Source: Pseudoroseomonas cervicalis (GTDB taxonomy: Bacteria; Pseudomonadota; Alphaproteobacteria; Acetobacterales; Acetobacteraceae). From it: a DNA stretch of 64,000 nt. Under the pieces are notes generated by a model, which did not search any database, was not told the DNA's origin, and worked only from the letters and a program-made list of their open reading frames with translations. Made by a program: the position numbers and the translations under genes. Every line of letters starts with the position of its first letter. The stretch's first letter is position 1. The DNA lies in the NCBI RefSeq assembly GCF_030818485.1, contig NZ_JAUTAJ010000004.1, positions 2,637,501 through 2,701,500 of the forward strand. Reading direction: 5' to 3'. Below are positions 34,835-43,168 of the stretch, in pieces.

Positions 34835-34879
34835 TTTCAGCTGCCGGTCAGGGCTTTTCTTTCAGCTGCCGGTCAGGGC
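34835..34879 (+). repeat. Direct repeat just after ggpS, third copy inverted upstream of gpsA
   Basis: TTTCAGCTGCCGGTCAGGGC occurs at 34835-34854 and 34860-34879, 25 bp apart, starting 2 nt after the ggpS stop. Its reverse complement (18 bp) lies at 31084-31101 upstream of the same operon, so copies bracket the operon. Confidence 0.75.
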
Positions 34880-35196
34880 CGATACGGGCGGCGCTGTGGG
34901 GGCAGCGTCGCTCTCCGGCCCTGGGTGGTGGCAGGCGCGTCTGGTACCCTCCGGCCTTCGGATTGCGGTCACCCTGCGCCCGGCTGGCCGGCGGCCGACA
35001 GCAGAAAGCCCTGACCTGAAACACCCCAGGCCAGGGCTTTTTCAGGCGCAGCGCACGGCAGAAAACCCTCGCCCCGCTCCGGCATGCCGGAACCAGGCGA
35101 AGGCTTGAATGCAGGCGGGCGCCGCATCTGTGCAGCGGCCGCCACGCCATCCATGGCTGCGGCGCTACCGGAACAGCGGCGCCGCCCCTCAGTGCA
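34880..35196. other. Gene-free stretch after the glucosylglycerol operon
   Basis: Apart from the terminator at 35005-35042 I see no gene. GC-rich, with several short inverted repeats. All open frames here are short and lack start signals. Confidence 0.4.
35005..35042 (+). terminator. Rho-independent terminator, probably bidirectional
   Basis: AAAGCCCTG-A-CCTG pairs with CAGG-C-CAGGGCTTT, followed by TTTTT in all. The A-run on the other side allows function on the minus strand too. It would serve the gpsA-ggpS operon and the minus-strand 50-residue gene. Confidence 0.8.
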
Positions 35197-35239
35197 GCGT
35201 CCCGCCTCTCAACCCGGCAGCGGCAGCCCGAAAGAATCA
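35197..35239 (-). repeat. Degenerate repeat core covering the stop of a small gene
   Basis: On the minus strand: CTGATTCTTTCGGGCTGCCG, spacer, GCGGGACGC. It shares 21 contiguous bases with the copy at 1893-1937, including the TGA stop codon, and matches the core of the cobalamin-region repeats. Confidence 0.6.
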
Positions 35240-35389
35240 GGCGTGCAGGGTGCGGGCCATGCGGAGGCAATCCTGCAGGCGCAACCGGCCGCCATGGGCG
35301 CGGCTGGCACGGTAGAGGCGGGCGGCCAGCGCGGCGCTGCTCGGCTCAGGGCGGGTGAAGGGGCGCAGCATGATGTGCAGCAGGGTCAT
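35237..35389 (-). CDS. Small hypothetical protein, 50 residues
   Basis: Not recognised. MTLLHIMLRPFTRPEPSSAA then arginine-rich helix-like segments (RLYRASRAHGGRLRLQD). The size and basic character recall DUF1127-type small proteins, but the motif itself is absent. No strong ribosome site. The stop codon belongs to a repeat core shared with the gene ending at 1933. Coding status is uncertain. Confidence 0.4.
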   Translation of the reverse strand: MTLLHIMLRPFTRPEPSSAALAARLYRASRAHGGRLRLQDCLRMARTLHA

Positions 35390-35481
35390 GGCCGGGGGGT
35401 CCAATCGGTTGCTTTCGAAGGTAAAACACCAAGCGTGACGATTCGGTTTACGGCTCCCGAAATGGTCAACGCGGCCACGCC

Positions 35482-36946
35482 CTAGCTGGCCAGCGCCAGC
35501 AGCCCCGGAATGTCCATGTGCCGCTCCAGATGCGCGGCCAGCGCGTCCAGCGCCGCCTCCACCTCCGCCTCATGGTCGCGCGGCGCGGCCTTGGCGCCGA
35601 GCCGCGCCAGCCAGGCGGCGCGCTGCGCATCGGCCGAGAAGAAGCCATGCACATAGGTGCCCGCCACGCGCCCATCGGCCGAGCACGCACCCTCCGCCCG
35701 CCCATCCGCCAGACGCAGCAGCGGGCGCGCCGTGTCCGGGCCGGTGGTGCGGCCGATATGCATCTCATAGCCGGTGAAGCTCAGCCCATCGGCCAGGGTC
35801 GTGCCGGAGGCCGGCGCCAAGCGCTTCTCCCCCGCCAGCACGGTGTCCACCGCCAGCAGGCCGAGGCCGGGCACCGCGCCCGCGGGCCCCTCCACCCCCT
35901 CCGGATCGGCGATCGAGCGGCCCAGCATCTGGTAGCCGCCGCACAGGCCCAGCACCCGCCCGCCGCGCCGGTGATGCGCCAGGATGTCGGTGTCCCACCC
36001 CTCCGCCCGCAGCGCGGCCAGATCGGCGATGGTGGCCTTGGAGCCGGGCAGGATCACCAGATCCACCCCCTCCGGCAGCGCCATGCCCGGGCGCAGCGGG
36101 ATCAGCTCCACCCCCGGCTCCGCCGCCAGCGGGTCCAGATCGTCGAAATTGGCGATGCGCGGCAGCAGCGGCACGGCGATGCGGCAACCCGCGCCAGCAC
36201 GGCGCGGAAGATGCTCCAGCAGATCCTGCGCATCCTCGGCCGGCAGGCGGCGCGCGCCGTCGAAGAACGGCACCAGGCCGAGCGGCGCCCAGCCGGTGCG
36301 CGCCGCGATCTGCGCCATGCCCTCCTCGAACAGGGAGAGATCCCCGCGCATGCGGTTGACGATGAAGCCGCGGATCATCGCCCGATCCTCGGGCTCCAGC
36401 ACCGTGTGCGTGCCGACCAGCGCGGCGATCACCCCGCCACGGTCGATATCGCCCACCAGCACCACCGGCGTGTCCGTGGCCCGCGCGAAGCCCATATTGG
36501 CGATGTCCGCCGCGCCGCAGATTGATCTCCGACGCGCTGCCCGCCCCCTCCACCAGCACGATATCGGCCTCGGCCCGCAACCGGGCGAAGCTGTCCAGCA
36601 CATCGGGCAGCAGCGCCGGCTTCATCGCCTGGTATTCCCGCGCCCGCGCCGTGCCGCGCACCCGCCCTTGCACCACTAGCTGCGCGCCGATCTCGCTCTG
36701 CGGCTTCAGCAGCACCGGGTTCATGTGCACGCTGGGCGCCACGCCGGCCGCGCGCGCCTGCAAGGCCTGGGCCCGGCCGATCTCGCCCCCATCCGCGGTG
36801 ACGGCGGCGTTGTTCGACATGTTCTGCGGCTTGAAGGGCCGCACCGACAGCCCCCGCCGCACCAGCGCCCGCGCCAGACCGGCCACCAGCAGCGATTTGC
36901 CGACGGAGGAGCCGGTGCCTTGCAGCATCAGGGCGCGTGCGGTCAT
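35482..36946 (-). pseudogene. cobQ: Cobyric acid synthase, interrupted by a single-base frameshift
   Basis: CobQ amidates four side chains of adenosylcobyrinic acid diamide. Both halves are well preserved but in different frames. The N-terminal half reads [18 protein letters not shown] ... [13 protein letters not shown] (P-loop-like ATP site present). The sequence then continues in the other frame with [26 protein letters not shown], the amidotransferase cysteine in [11 protein letters not shown], and the C-terminal histidine in GTYVHGFF. Removing one C from GCCGCAG at 36514-36520 (plus strand) restores the expected [13 protein letters not shown]. With the gene otherwise intact this could be a recent mutation or a sequence error. 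The gene follows cobU and cobO on the minus strand. Confidence 0.85.
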
Positions 36947-36955
36947 ATCAGATCC

Positions 36956-37072
36956 TTCTTTTTCTGAAGAAAAAGAAGCAAAAAGACTTTCTGTCAGGCT
37001 GCCGCCGTCCTCCCGTCACAGCAGGACGCCAAACTGACAAAAGTTTTTTGGTTCTTTTTTCCAAAAAAGAAC
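36956..37072. repeat. Hairpin-core-hairpin repeat, copy A (family 1)
   Basis: 117 bp between cobO and cobQ. Left arm: stem TTCTTTTTC / GAAAAAGAA, loop TGAA. Core: CAGGCTGCCGCCGTC ... GGACGCC with the hairpin GTCCT / AGGAC. Right arm: GGTTCTTTTTT / AAAAAAGAAC. It ends 2 nt from the cobO stop. The core hairpin here differs from other copies in both strands of the stem, keeping the pairing. Confidence 0.92.
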
Positions 37073-37074
37073 TC

Positions 37075-37674
37075 TTAAAACTCGATCCCTGCCTGCGCCT
37101 TCACCCCTGCCGCGAAATGGTGCTTCACCGGCATCATCTCCGTCACCAGATCGGCGGCTTCCAGCAAGGCGGGCGGCGCGTTGCGGCCGGTGACGACCAC
37201 ATGCAGCATCGGCGGCCGCGCGGCGAGGCCGGCCAGCACCTCCTCCACCGGCAGGTAGCCATAGCGCAGCGCGATGCAGAGCTCGTCCAGCACCAGAAGG
37301 CCGAGGCCGGGGCGCTGCATCAGCTCAAGCGCCTTTTCCCAGGCACGGCGGCAGGCGGCGATGTCGCGCTCCCGGTCCTGGGTTTCCCAGGTGAAGCCCT
37401 CGCCCATGCTGTGCCATTCGAGGTTGGGCAGCCCCTCCAGGATGGGCCGCTCCCCCGTGCTCCAGGCGCCCTTGATGAACTGCACCACGCCGACGCCCCG
37501 CCCCCGCCCCAGCATGCGCAGCGCCAGGCCAAAGGCGGCGGTGGATTTGCCCTTGCCCGCCCCGGTATGGACCATCAGCAGGCCCTTCTCGACGGTCTTA
37601 GAAGCCACCTCGGCATCCTGCACGGCTTTGCGCTTCGCCATCTTCTCGCGATGGCGCCCGGCATCCTCGGTCAT
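37075..37674 (-). CDS. cobO: Cob(I)yrinic acid a,c-diamide adenosyltransferase
   Basis: Adds the 5'-deoxyadenosyl ligand to the cobalt of corrinoids, using ATP. 199 residues, standard CobO/CobA(Salmonella) type. The P-loop variant VHTGAGKGKSTAAFG is near residue 36; FIKGAWSTGE, FTWETQDRERD and VLDELCIALRYGYL are conserved. The ATG overlaps the cobU stop (ATGA). Its stop lies 2 nt from repeat copy A. Confidence 0.95.
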   Translation of the reverse strand: MTEDAGRHREKMAKRKAVQDAEVASKTVEKGLLMVHTGAGKGKSTAAFGLALRMLGRGRGVGVVQFIKGAWSTGERPILEGLPNLEWHSMGEGFTWETQDRERDIAACRRAWEKALELMQRPGLGLLVLDELCIALRYGYLPVEEVLAGLAARPPMLHVVVTGRNAPPALLEAADLVTEMMPVKHHFAAGVKAQAGIEF

Positions 37675-38180
37675 GGCTCCCCCTTCAGCACCAGCGGCAG
37701 GCCGGCCGCGACGAAATGCACCCGCGCCGCGCGCGCGGCCAGGCGCTGGTTCAGCACGCCGGCCGCATCGCGGAACCGCCGCGCCAGCGCATTCTCCGGC
37801 ACGATGCCCAACCCCACCTCATTCGCCACCAGCACGGTGGGTGCGGCACGAGCCGCCAGCGCCGCCTCCAGCGCATCGGTGGCCGCGCCGATATCGTGCT
37901 CGCCCAGCATCAGATTGGTCAGCCACAGCGTCAGGCAATCGACCAGCGCCGGGCGCGGCCCGGCCTCCGCCAGCGCCACCGGCAGGTCGAGCGGCACGTT
38001 CAGCGTCTGCCAGCGGGAATCGCGCCGCGCCTGGTGCTCCGCGATGCGCGCGCGCATCTCCGCATCCCAGGCCTCGGCCGTGGCCAGATAGGCCCAGGGG
38101 GCGGGATGGCGGGCGATCAGCCCCTCGGCATGGCGCGACTTGCCGGAGCGGGCGCCGCCCAGGACCAGGGTGAAGCTCAT
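37671..38180 (-). CDS. cobU: Bifunctional adenosylcobinamide kinase / adenosylcobinamide-phosphate guanylyltransferase
   Basis: Phosphorylates adenosylcobinamide and converts it to the GDP derivative in nucleotide-loop assembly (CobP in Pseudomonas nomenclature). 169 residues. P-loop LVLGGARSGKSRHAE at the N-terminus, then YLATAEAWDAEMRARIAEHQARR, DCLTLWLTNLM and VANEVGLGIVPENALARRFRD. The ATG at 38180 fits the family; a TTG at 38216 is the less likely alternative. Confidence 0.94.
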   Translation of the reverse strand: MSFTLVLGGARSGKSRHAEGLIARHPAPWAYLATAEAWDAEMRARIAEHQARRDSRWQTLNVPLDLPVALAEAGPRPALVDCLTLWLTNLMLGEHDIGAATDALEAALAARAAPTVLVANEVGLGIVPENALARRFRDAAGVLNQRLAARAARVHFVAAGLPLVLKGEP

Positions 38181-38221
38181 GCGGGCCGGGGTAGCCTGAC
38201 GTCGGAAGAGGGGCAAGAATC

Positions 38222-38336
38222 TTCTTTTTCTGAAGAAAAAGAAGCAAAAAGACTTTTATCAGGCTGCCGCCGTCTCCCGGCACAGCGGGACGCCAAACTG
38301 GAAAAAGTTTTTTGGTTCTTTTTTCCAAAAAAGAAC
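38222..38336. repeat. Hairpin-core-hairpin repeat, copy B (family 1)
   Basis: 115 bp between the LysR stop (9 nt away) and the cobU gene. Same left arm, core (GTCTCCCG ... CGGGAC hairpin) and right arm as copy A. Core sequence identical to copy F at 54769. Confidence 0.93.
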
Positions 38337-38344
38337 TTCTTCTC

Positions 38345-39274
38345 CTACTTCGGCTTCTCCAACCCGGTCAGCCCCGGCATCCTCTCCCGCATCAGCGCGA
38401 TGAAATGCCGCAGCCGCGCCGGCTGCAACCGCCCGGCGGGATAGACCAGCGACACCGGCAGCGGCGCCGCGCGCCAGTCGGGCGCCAGCTGCACCAGCCG
38501 CCCCAGGCGCAGATCCTCCGCCACCGCCCAGGCCGAGACGATGGCGGCGCCCAGCCCCGCCAGCGCCGCGGCGCGCAGCGCGTGCAGGCTGTCGGTGCCG
38601 AGCCGCGGGCGGATCGGGAAGCGCAGCGCCGCATCCTCGCGGGTCAGGGTGACCTCGTCGCGGTAATAGGTGGTCAGCGCCAGCCAGGGCAGGTCGCGCA
38701 GCGCCGCATCCTGCGGCGGCGGGCCATCGCCCCACAGCCCGGGCGCGGCGACGACGATGCGCGGCACATCGGCCAGCCGCACCGCCACCACCGAGGGCTC
38801 CTCCACCCAGCCCACGCGGATGGCGCAGTCGATGCCGTCGGCGATGAAATCCGGCATCCGGTCCTGCAGCCGCCACTCGACCGAGACCTCGGGATGCGCC
38901 GCCAGGAACTCGGCCAGCGGGGCGATCAGCTGGTCCTGGCCGAAGGCATGCGGCGCCTGCACCCGCAACAGGCCGCTCGCCCCCTCGCGGGAGCCGCGCA
39001 GCGTCTCCTCCAGCACCGACCAGCCATCCAGCACCTCCCGCGCATGGGCCAGGCAGCGCTCGCCATCCTCGGTCAGCGCCAGGCCATGGGTGGAGCGGCG
39101 CAGCAGCCGCAGCCCCAGCATCCGCTCCAGCAGCTGCAGCCGACGGCTGATGGTGGGCTGGGTGGTGCCGAGCTGCGCCGCCGCGGCCGAGAGGCTGCCG
39201 GCCTCGACGATGCGCAGGAAGCTGCGCAGCAGCTCGATACGGTCGGCGCCGCCGGCCGGCTCTGGGGTCCTCAT
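38345..39274 (-). CDS. LysR-family transcriptional regulator
   Basis: 309 residues. N-terminal helix-turn-helix at about 12-70 (IELLRSFLRIVEAGSLSAAAAQLGTTQPTISRRLQLLERMLG), effector domain after 95. The sequence resembles the CrgA/DsdC-like branch (LRVQAPHAFGQDQLIAPLAEFLAAHPEVSVE). It is divergent from an MFS transporter with a 93-bp intergenic region, a common regulator-efflux pair, so it probably controls the transporter. It splits the cobalamin genes but has no evident cobalamin link. Confidence 0.88.
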   Translation of the reverse strand: MRTPEPAGGADRIELLRSFLRIVEAGSLSAAAAQLGTTQPTISRRLQLLERMLGLRLLRRSTHGLALTEDGERCLAHAREVLDGWSVLEETLRGSREGASGLLRVQAPHAFGQDQLIAPLAEFLAAHPEVSVEWRLQDRMPDFIADGIDCAIRVGWVEEPSVVAVRLADVPRIVVAAPGLWGDGPPPQDAALRDLPWLALTTYYRDEVTLTREDAALRFPIRPRLGTDSLHALRAAALAGLGAAIVSAWAVAEDLRLGRLVQLAPDWRAAPLPVSLVYPAGRLQPARLRHFIALMRERMPGLTGLEKPK

Positions 39275-39287
39275 ACGTGCCACGTAT
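39273..39287. promoter_or_regulatory. Perfect dyad at the LysR/MFS divergent start, candidate operator
   Basis: ATACGTG-C-CACGTAT overlaps the start codon of the LysR gene. The T-n11-A spacing fits LysR-type sites. Its location points to autorepression and control of the divergent MFS gene. Confidence 0.5.
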
Positions 39288-39367
39288 AGACGATCTACGC
39301 TGCACCGCACTACAGCGGCGGCGCGAAGGGGAATATCTGGGCGGGCATCCTCAAGCGGACGCTCGCC

Positions 39368-40600
39368 ATGACCTCCCTCTCCCTCCCCCATACAGCCAGC
39401 GCATCCACAGCCGACGGCCCCTCCCGCGCGCTGGTGCTGCTGCTGGCCAGCGGCGCCGGTTTCTCGGTGGCCGCGCTCTACTACGCCCAGCCCATCCTCG
39501 GCGTGCTGGAGGGGCAGCTGCCGGGCGACCCGGCGCTGCTCGGCCTGGTGCCGATGCTGGCGCAGCTGGGCTATGCGCTGGGCATCCTGCTGCTGGCGCC
39601 GCTGGGCGACCGTTTCGACCGCCGCCGGCTGATCCTGGCCAAGGCGGCGCTGCTGGTCCTCGCCTTGGCCGGCAGCGGAATGGCGCCCAGCCTGCCCTGG
39701 CTGCTGGCCGGCAGCCTGGCGATCGGCCTGACCGCCACGGTGGCGCAGGACATCGTGCCGGCGGCCGCCATCCTGGCGCCGGAGCAGCATCGCGGCCGCA
39801 TGGTCGGCACGGTGATGACCGGGCTGCTGCTGGGCATCCTGCTCTCCCGCGTCGCCAGCGGCGTGCTGGCCGAGCGGTTCGGCTGGCGCTCGGTCTTCCT
39901 GCTGGCGGCGCTGGCCGAGGCCGGGCTGCTGCTGGCCGCCTGGCGCGCCCTGCCGCGCTTCCGCCCCACCACCACCCTGCCCTGGTCCGGGCTGATGCTG
40001 TCCATGCTGGCGCTGTGGCGGGAACTGCCGGCGCTGCGCCGCGCCACCCTGGCGCAGGGCGCGCTCTCGGTCGGCTTCAGCGCCTTCTGGTCGCTGCTGG
40101 CGGTGATGCTGCACCAGCAGCACCAGCTGGGCAGCGCGCTTGCCGGCGCCTTCGGCCTGGCGGGTGCCGCCGGCGCCCTGGCCGCGCCGCTGGCCGGGCG
40201 GCTGGCCGACCGGCGCGGGCCGGAGCTGGTGACGCGCCTCGGCGCCGCCATGGTGGCGCTGTCCTTCGCGGTGCTGCTGCTGGCCGCCCTGGCCCCGGCC
40301 ACGCTGCTGCCGCCCCTGGCGCAGCTGGCCATCCTGGCGATCGGCGCGGTGGGCTTCGATTTCGGTGTGCAGGCGACGCTGGTGGCGCACCAGACCATCA
40401 TCTACGGGCTGCGGCCGGAGGCGCGCAGCCGGCTGAACGCGCTGATGTTCACCGGCGTGTTCATCGGCATGGCCTCGGGCGCGGGTCTCGGCAGCCTGGC
40501 CTATGCGGCGGGCGGCTGGGCCGGGGTGATGGGGCTGGCGACGCTGGCCGGGCTCACCGCCCTGGCGCTGCGCCTCGGCGGCCGCGCCACACGGCGCTGA
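39368..40600 (+). CDS. MFS transporter (drug/arabinose-efflux type)
   Basis: 410 residues, twelve hydrophobic segments. N-terminal half has AALYYAQPILGVLEGQLPG and the loop motif GDRFDRRRLILAK, typical of major facilitator exporters (YdhP/AraJ-like). A second copy of the loop motif is GRLADRRGPELVTRLG. It probably exports a small organic compound or drug. Divergent from the LysR gene. A terminator follows. Confidence 0.86.
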   Translation: MTSLSLPHTASASTADGPSRALVLLLASGAGFSVAALYYAQPILGVLEGQLPGDPALLGLVPMLAQLGYALGILLLAPLGDRFDRRRLILAKAALLVLALAGSGMAPSLPWLLAGSLAIGLTATVAQDIVPAAAILAPEQHRGRMVGTVMTGLLLGILLSRVASGVLAERFGWRSVFLLAALAEAGLLLAAWRALPRFRPTTTLPWSGLMLSMLALWRELPALRRATLAQGALSVGFSAFWSLLAVMLHQQHQLGSALAGAFGLAGAAGALAAPLAGRLADRRGPELVTRLGAAMVALSFAVLLLAALAPATLLPPLAQLAILAIGAVGFDFGVQATLVAHQTIIYGLRPEARSRLNALMFTGVFIGMASGAGLGSLAYAAGGWAGVMGLATLAGLTALALRLGGRATRR

Positions 40601-40657
40601 GGCGGCGCGGCCCGCGGGGGCCGCAAGCGGGCGGGCCGGCGCGGCCCGCCGCGGTCA

Positions 40658-40691
40658 GGCGGCGCTTCCGGTCCCGGGGCGCCGCCTTTTT
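40658..40691 (+). terminator. Rho-independent terminator after the MFS gene
   Basis: GGCGGCGC pairs with GCGCCGCC around a GC-rich loop, followed by TTTTT. It lies between the convergent MFS and chemoreceptor genes. Confidence 0.8.
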
Positions 40692-40824
40692 CTGTCCTGG
40701 TGTCCGGGCGCGGGATCGTCCTGGCGCCTCGCGGCCCTTCTGCCGGGGGCCCGGGCCGCGGACATGCCCGGCACAAAGCCGGCGCCCCACCGCCCAGGCC
40801 GTCCCCCGGGCCGGCCGCCGCGCC

Positions 40825-42132
40825 TCAGACGGCGCGGCGCGCCTTCTCCATGAAGCCGCCGACCTCGCGGTTCAGCCGCTCCGCCTCGCCCGACAGGCCG
40901 GCCGCCGCCTCGCGCATCGCGGTGGCGGCGCTGTCGGTGGCGCCCGCCGCCTCGCGCACCGCGTCGATGTTGCGGCCGACCTCGGCGGTGCCGGCGGCGG
41001 CCTGCTCGACGCTGCGGGCGATCTCGGCGGTGGCGGCGCTCTGCTCCTCCACCGCGGCGGCGATGGCGGTCGCCACCTCATCGGTCTCGCGCACCGTGCT
41101 GCCGATGCGGGTGATGGCCTCCACCGCCTCGGCCAGCGCGCTCTGCATGGCGCCGATCTGCTGGGTGATCTGGTCGGTGGCGCGCGCCGTCTGGCTGGCC
41201 AGCCCCTTCACCTCGCCGGCCACCACGGCGAAGCCCTTGCCGGCCTCGCCCGCCCGCGCCGCCTCGATCGTGGCGTTCAGCGCCAGCAGATTGGTCTGGC
41301 CGGCAATGCCGGAGATCAGCTGCACCACCTCTCCCACCTGCTGCGCCGCCTCGTTCAGCCCGGCGACCGTGGCGTTGGTCTGCTCCACCGCGGTGACCGC
41401 CGAGCGCGCGATCTGCGAGGCGCGGCCGACCTGGCGGGTGATCTCCGACACGGCGGAGGAAAGCTGCCGCGCCGCGACGGCGACATTCTGCGAGCTGCTC
41501 TCGGCCTGATGCGTGGCGGTGGCGGCGGCGGCGGCGCGCTGGCTGGTCTGCTCGGCGGTGGCGGACATGCCGGTGGCGGTGTCGCGCAGCCCCCCGGCGG
41601 CGCTGGCCACGTTGCGGATGACGCCGCCGACGCTGGCCTCGAACCCCTCGGCGAAGGCGGTGAATTCGCGCGCCTTGCCTTCCATGGCGTTGGCAGCGGC
41701 GTTGATGTCGTTGGCGCCGCTGCGGAAGGCGCCGGGCAGGCCGCGCAGCAGCACCTTGCGGTAGTAGCGCCCGCCGCTGGCCGCGCGCATGGCGCCGGCG
41801 GATTCGCGCACATAGGCGTCGGTGATGTCGAGCAGGTGGTTCACCCGCCGCTGCAGCAGGCCGAGCGCGCCGGGCGCCGGCACCTCCAGCACGCGGGCTT
41901 CCAGGTCGCCCTTGGCGGCGGCCTCGGCCACCGCGGCGGTGCGGCGCATCGCGCCTTCCTGCCGCAGCAGCGCCGCCAGCGCGGCGCCGCAGGCCAGCGC
42001 CGGCAGCAGGGCCAGCCCCGTCTCCACCGCCGTCGCGCCGGAGAGGGCGACATAGCCGGCATGGCCGGCGGCGAGCAAGGTGGCGAGACCGAGGGGCCAG
42101 CGCGGCTCAGAGAGAGAAGACAAAGCGCTCAT
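40825..42132 (-). CDS. Methyl-accepting chemotaxis protein (Aer-like signalling partner)
   Basis: 435 residues. Two membrane segments at about 12-30 and 37-55 with hardly any periplasmic loop, then a HAMP-like linker and a long coiled coil. The conserved hairpin tip is present: [44 protein letters not shown]. It lacks a periplasmic ligand domain, so it must sense from inside or through a partner. The upstream PAS gene overlaps its start by 26 bp, and together they match the domain order of Aer. The ATG at 42132 is chosen because it starts directly before the first helix. Confidence 0.88.
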   Translation of the reverse strand: MSALSSLSEPRWPLGLATLLAAGHAGYVALSGATAVETGLALLPALACGAALAALLRQEGAMRRTAAVAEAAAKGDLEARVLEVPAPGALGLLQRRVNHLLDITDAYVRESAGAMRAASGGRYYRKVLLRGLPGAFRSGANDINAAANAMEGKAREFTAFAEGFEASVGGVIRNVASAAGGLRDTATGMSATAEQTSQRAAAAATATHQAESSSQNVAVAARQLSSAVSEITRQVGRASQIARSAVTAVEQTNATVAGLNEAAQQVGEVVQLISGIAGQTNLLALNATIEAARAGEAGKGFAVVAGEVKGLASQTARATDQITQQIGAMQSALAEAVEAITRIGSTVRETDEVATAIAAAVEEQSAATAEIARSVEQAAAGTAEVGRNIDAVREAAGATDSAATAMREAAAGLSGEAERLNREVGGFMEKARRAV

Positions 42133-42631
42133 AGCTGGTTCCCTGTTTCGCCAGCAGCTCCTGCAGCGCGGTGGTGCCCTGCTGCATGCCCTGCTTGCGG
42201 TCCGCCGCCGCCTGCTCGATCCGCAGCAGCTGCTGATAGACCGGCCAGACCTTGGCCACCTGCGCCGCATCCGGCTTGCGGCGGTTGGAATGGTAGCCGA
42301 CCACCCGCCCCTGCGCGTCGCGCGTCGGCGTGGCATGGGCGAAGACCCAGTAATGGTCGCCATCGGCGGCCATGTTCAGCACATAGCCGAAGAATTCCTC
42401 GCCACGCTCCAGCGTGTCCCAGAACAGCTTGAAGACGCAGCGCGGCATCTCCGGATGGCGGACGATGCTGTGCGGCTGGCCCAGGATCTCGGCCGCGCTG
42501 TATTTCGCGACGCGCAGGAAGACGTCATTCGCATAGACGATGCGACCCTTCAGGTCCGTCTTGCTGACGATAAGCTCCTCCTCGCCGAGCGGGGCTTCCC
42601 GGCCCGTCGGCGTGATCTTGGTCCTGGCCAT
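42107..42631 (-). CDS. PAS-domain protein, Aer-type redox/oxygen sensor
   Basis: 174 residues. One PAS domain (about 15-125) with strong likeness to the Aer [36 protein letters not shown], then [18 protein letters not shown] and [13 protein letters not shown]. Aer binds FAD and reports the redox state; FAD binding here is inferred. The C-terminus continues with a helix ([14 protein letters not shown]). The coding end overlaps the chemoreceptor start by 26 bp, so the two are translated together. In E. coli both parts are one protein; here they are separate. Confidence 0.85.
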   Translation of the reverse strand: MARTKITPTGREAPLGEEELIVSKTDLKGRIVYANDVFLRVAKYSAAEILGQPHSIVRHPEMPRCVFKLFWDTLERGEEFFGYVLNMAADGDHYWVFAHATPTRDAQGRVVGYHSNRRKPDAAQVAKVWPVYQQLLRIEQAAADRKQGMQQGTTALQELLAKQGTSYERFVFSL

Positions 42632-42789
42632 ATCCCGGATTCTGCCTGCTTTCCTGCCGCTTCCGGAGCTTAGGCTAAAAAATGTTAACCATTTCCTAGG
42701 CCGGTTTCGGCGCTCCCGGCGGCCGGGCTGGCGGCTGCCGCGAGCGCCGAACATAAGAGATTTCGCATAAAGCGCCCCGCGCGCCGGGT

Positions 42790-42819
42790 TTGACACCCGC
42801 CCCGGCCGCCGCCTAAGCA
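42790..42819 (+). promoter_or_regulatory. Promoter for the cobalamin riboswitch transcript
   Basis: TTGACA (42790-42795), 18 nt, TAAGCA (42814-42819). The start of transcription would be near 42826, right before the riboswitch. Confidence 0.55.
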
Positions 42820-42827
42820 CGCTGCGA

Positions 42828-43012
42828 TGGTCCTCCCGAAGGGGAGGTGAAAAGGGAATGCGGTGCCGGCCCTGCTCCTCGGCGAGGAAGGTCCCAATCC
42901 GCGGCTGCCCCCGCAACTGTAGGCGGAGAGCGCCCCGCCACCCCGGCCACTGGGCACGCGCCTGGGAAGGCCGGCGGGGCGCGCCGGATCCGCGAGCCAG
43001 GAGACCTGCCAT
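42828..43012 (+). ncRNA. Cobalamin riboswitch
   Basis: AdoCbl-type aptamer: GAAAAGGGAA near 42849, GCCCCCGCAACTGT near 42907, and the B12 box GCCAGGAGACCTGCC ending at 43010. High cobalamin would shut down the DUF1636-cobW-cobN operon. Between aptamer and first gene (43013-43168) the leader has GC-rich hairpins; one (GCGCCCC / GGGGCGC) ends next to the ribosome site GGAGAG of the DUF1636 gene, so control of translation start is likely. The aptamer is seen; the mechanism is inferred. Confidence 0.95.
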
Positions 43013-43168
43013 CACCCATCGGATCGTGCCACCGGGCGGGGTGCCCCGGCGGGCGGCGACGGGCCCGGGCGTCACGCTTCGGGCACCCTCGACCCGGGCG
43101 GGCCCGCGCCCCTCCGGGCGGTCGGCATCCCGTGCCTGCACGCGCCCCCCGGGGCGCCGGAGAGACGC

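Noticed and set aside
35390..35481. A gene or RNA between the 50-residue gene and cobQ
   Set aside because: The 92 bp are AT-richer than average but contain no start with ribosome site and no cloverleaf or stable hairpin.
38345..40600. The LysR-MFS pair as a cobalamin regulator and transporter
   Set aside because: Position within the cobalamin region is the only link. The MFS protein is of drug-exporter type, and the palindrome lies at their shared start, so they are better read as an unrelated inserted pair.
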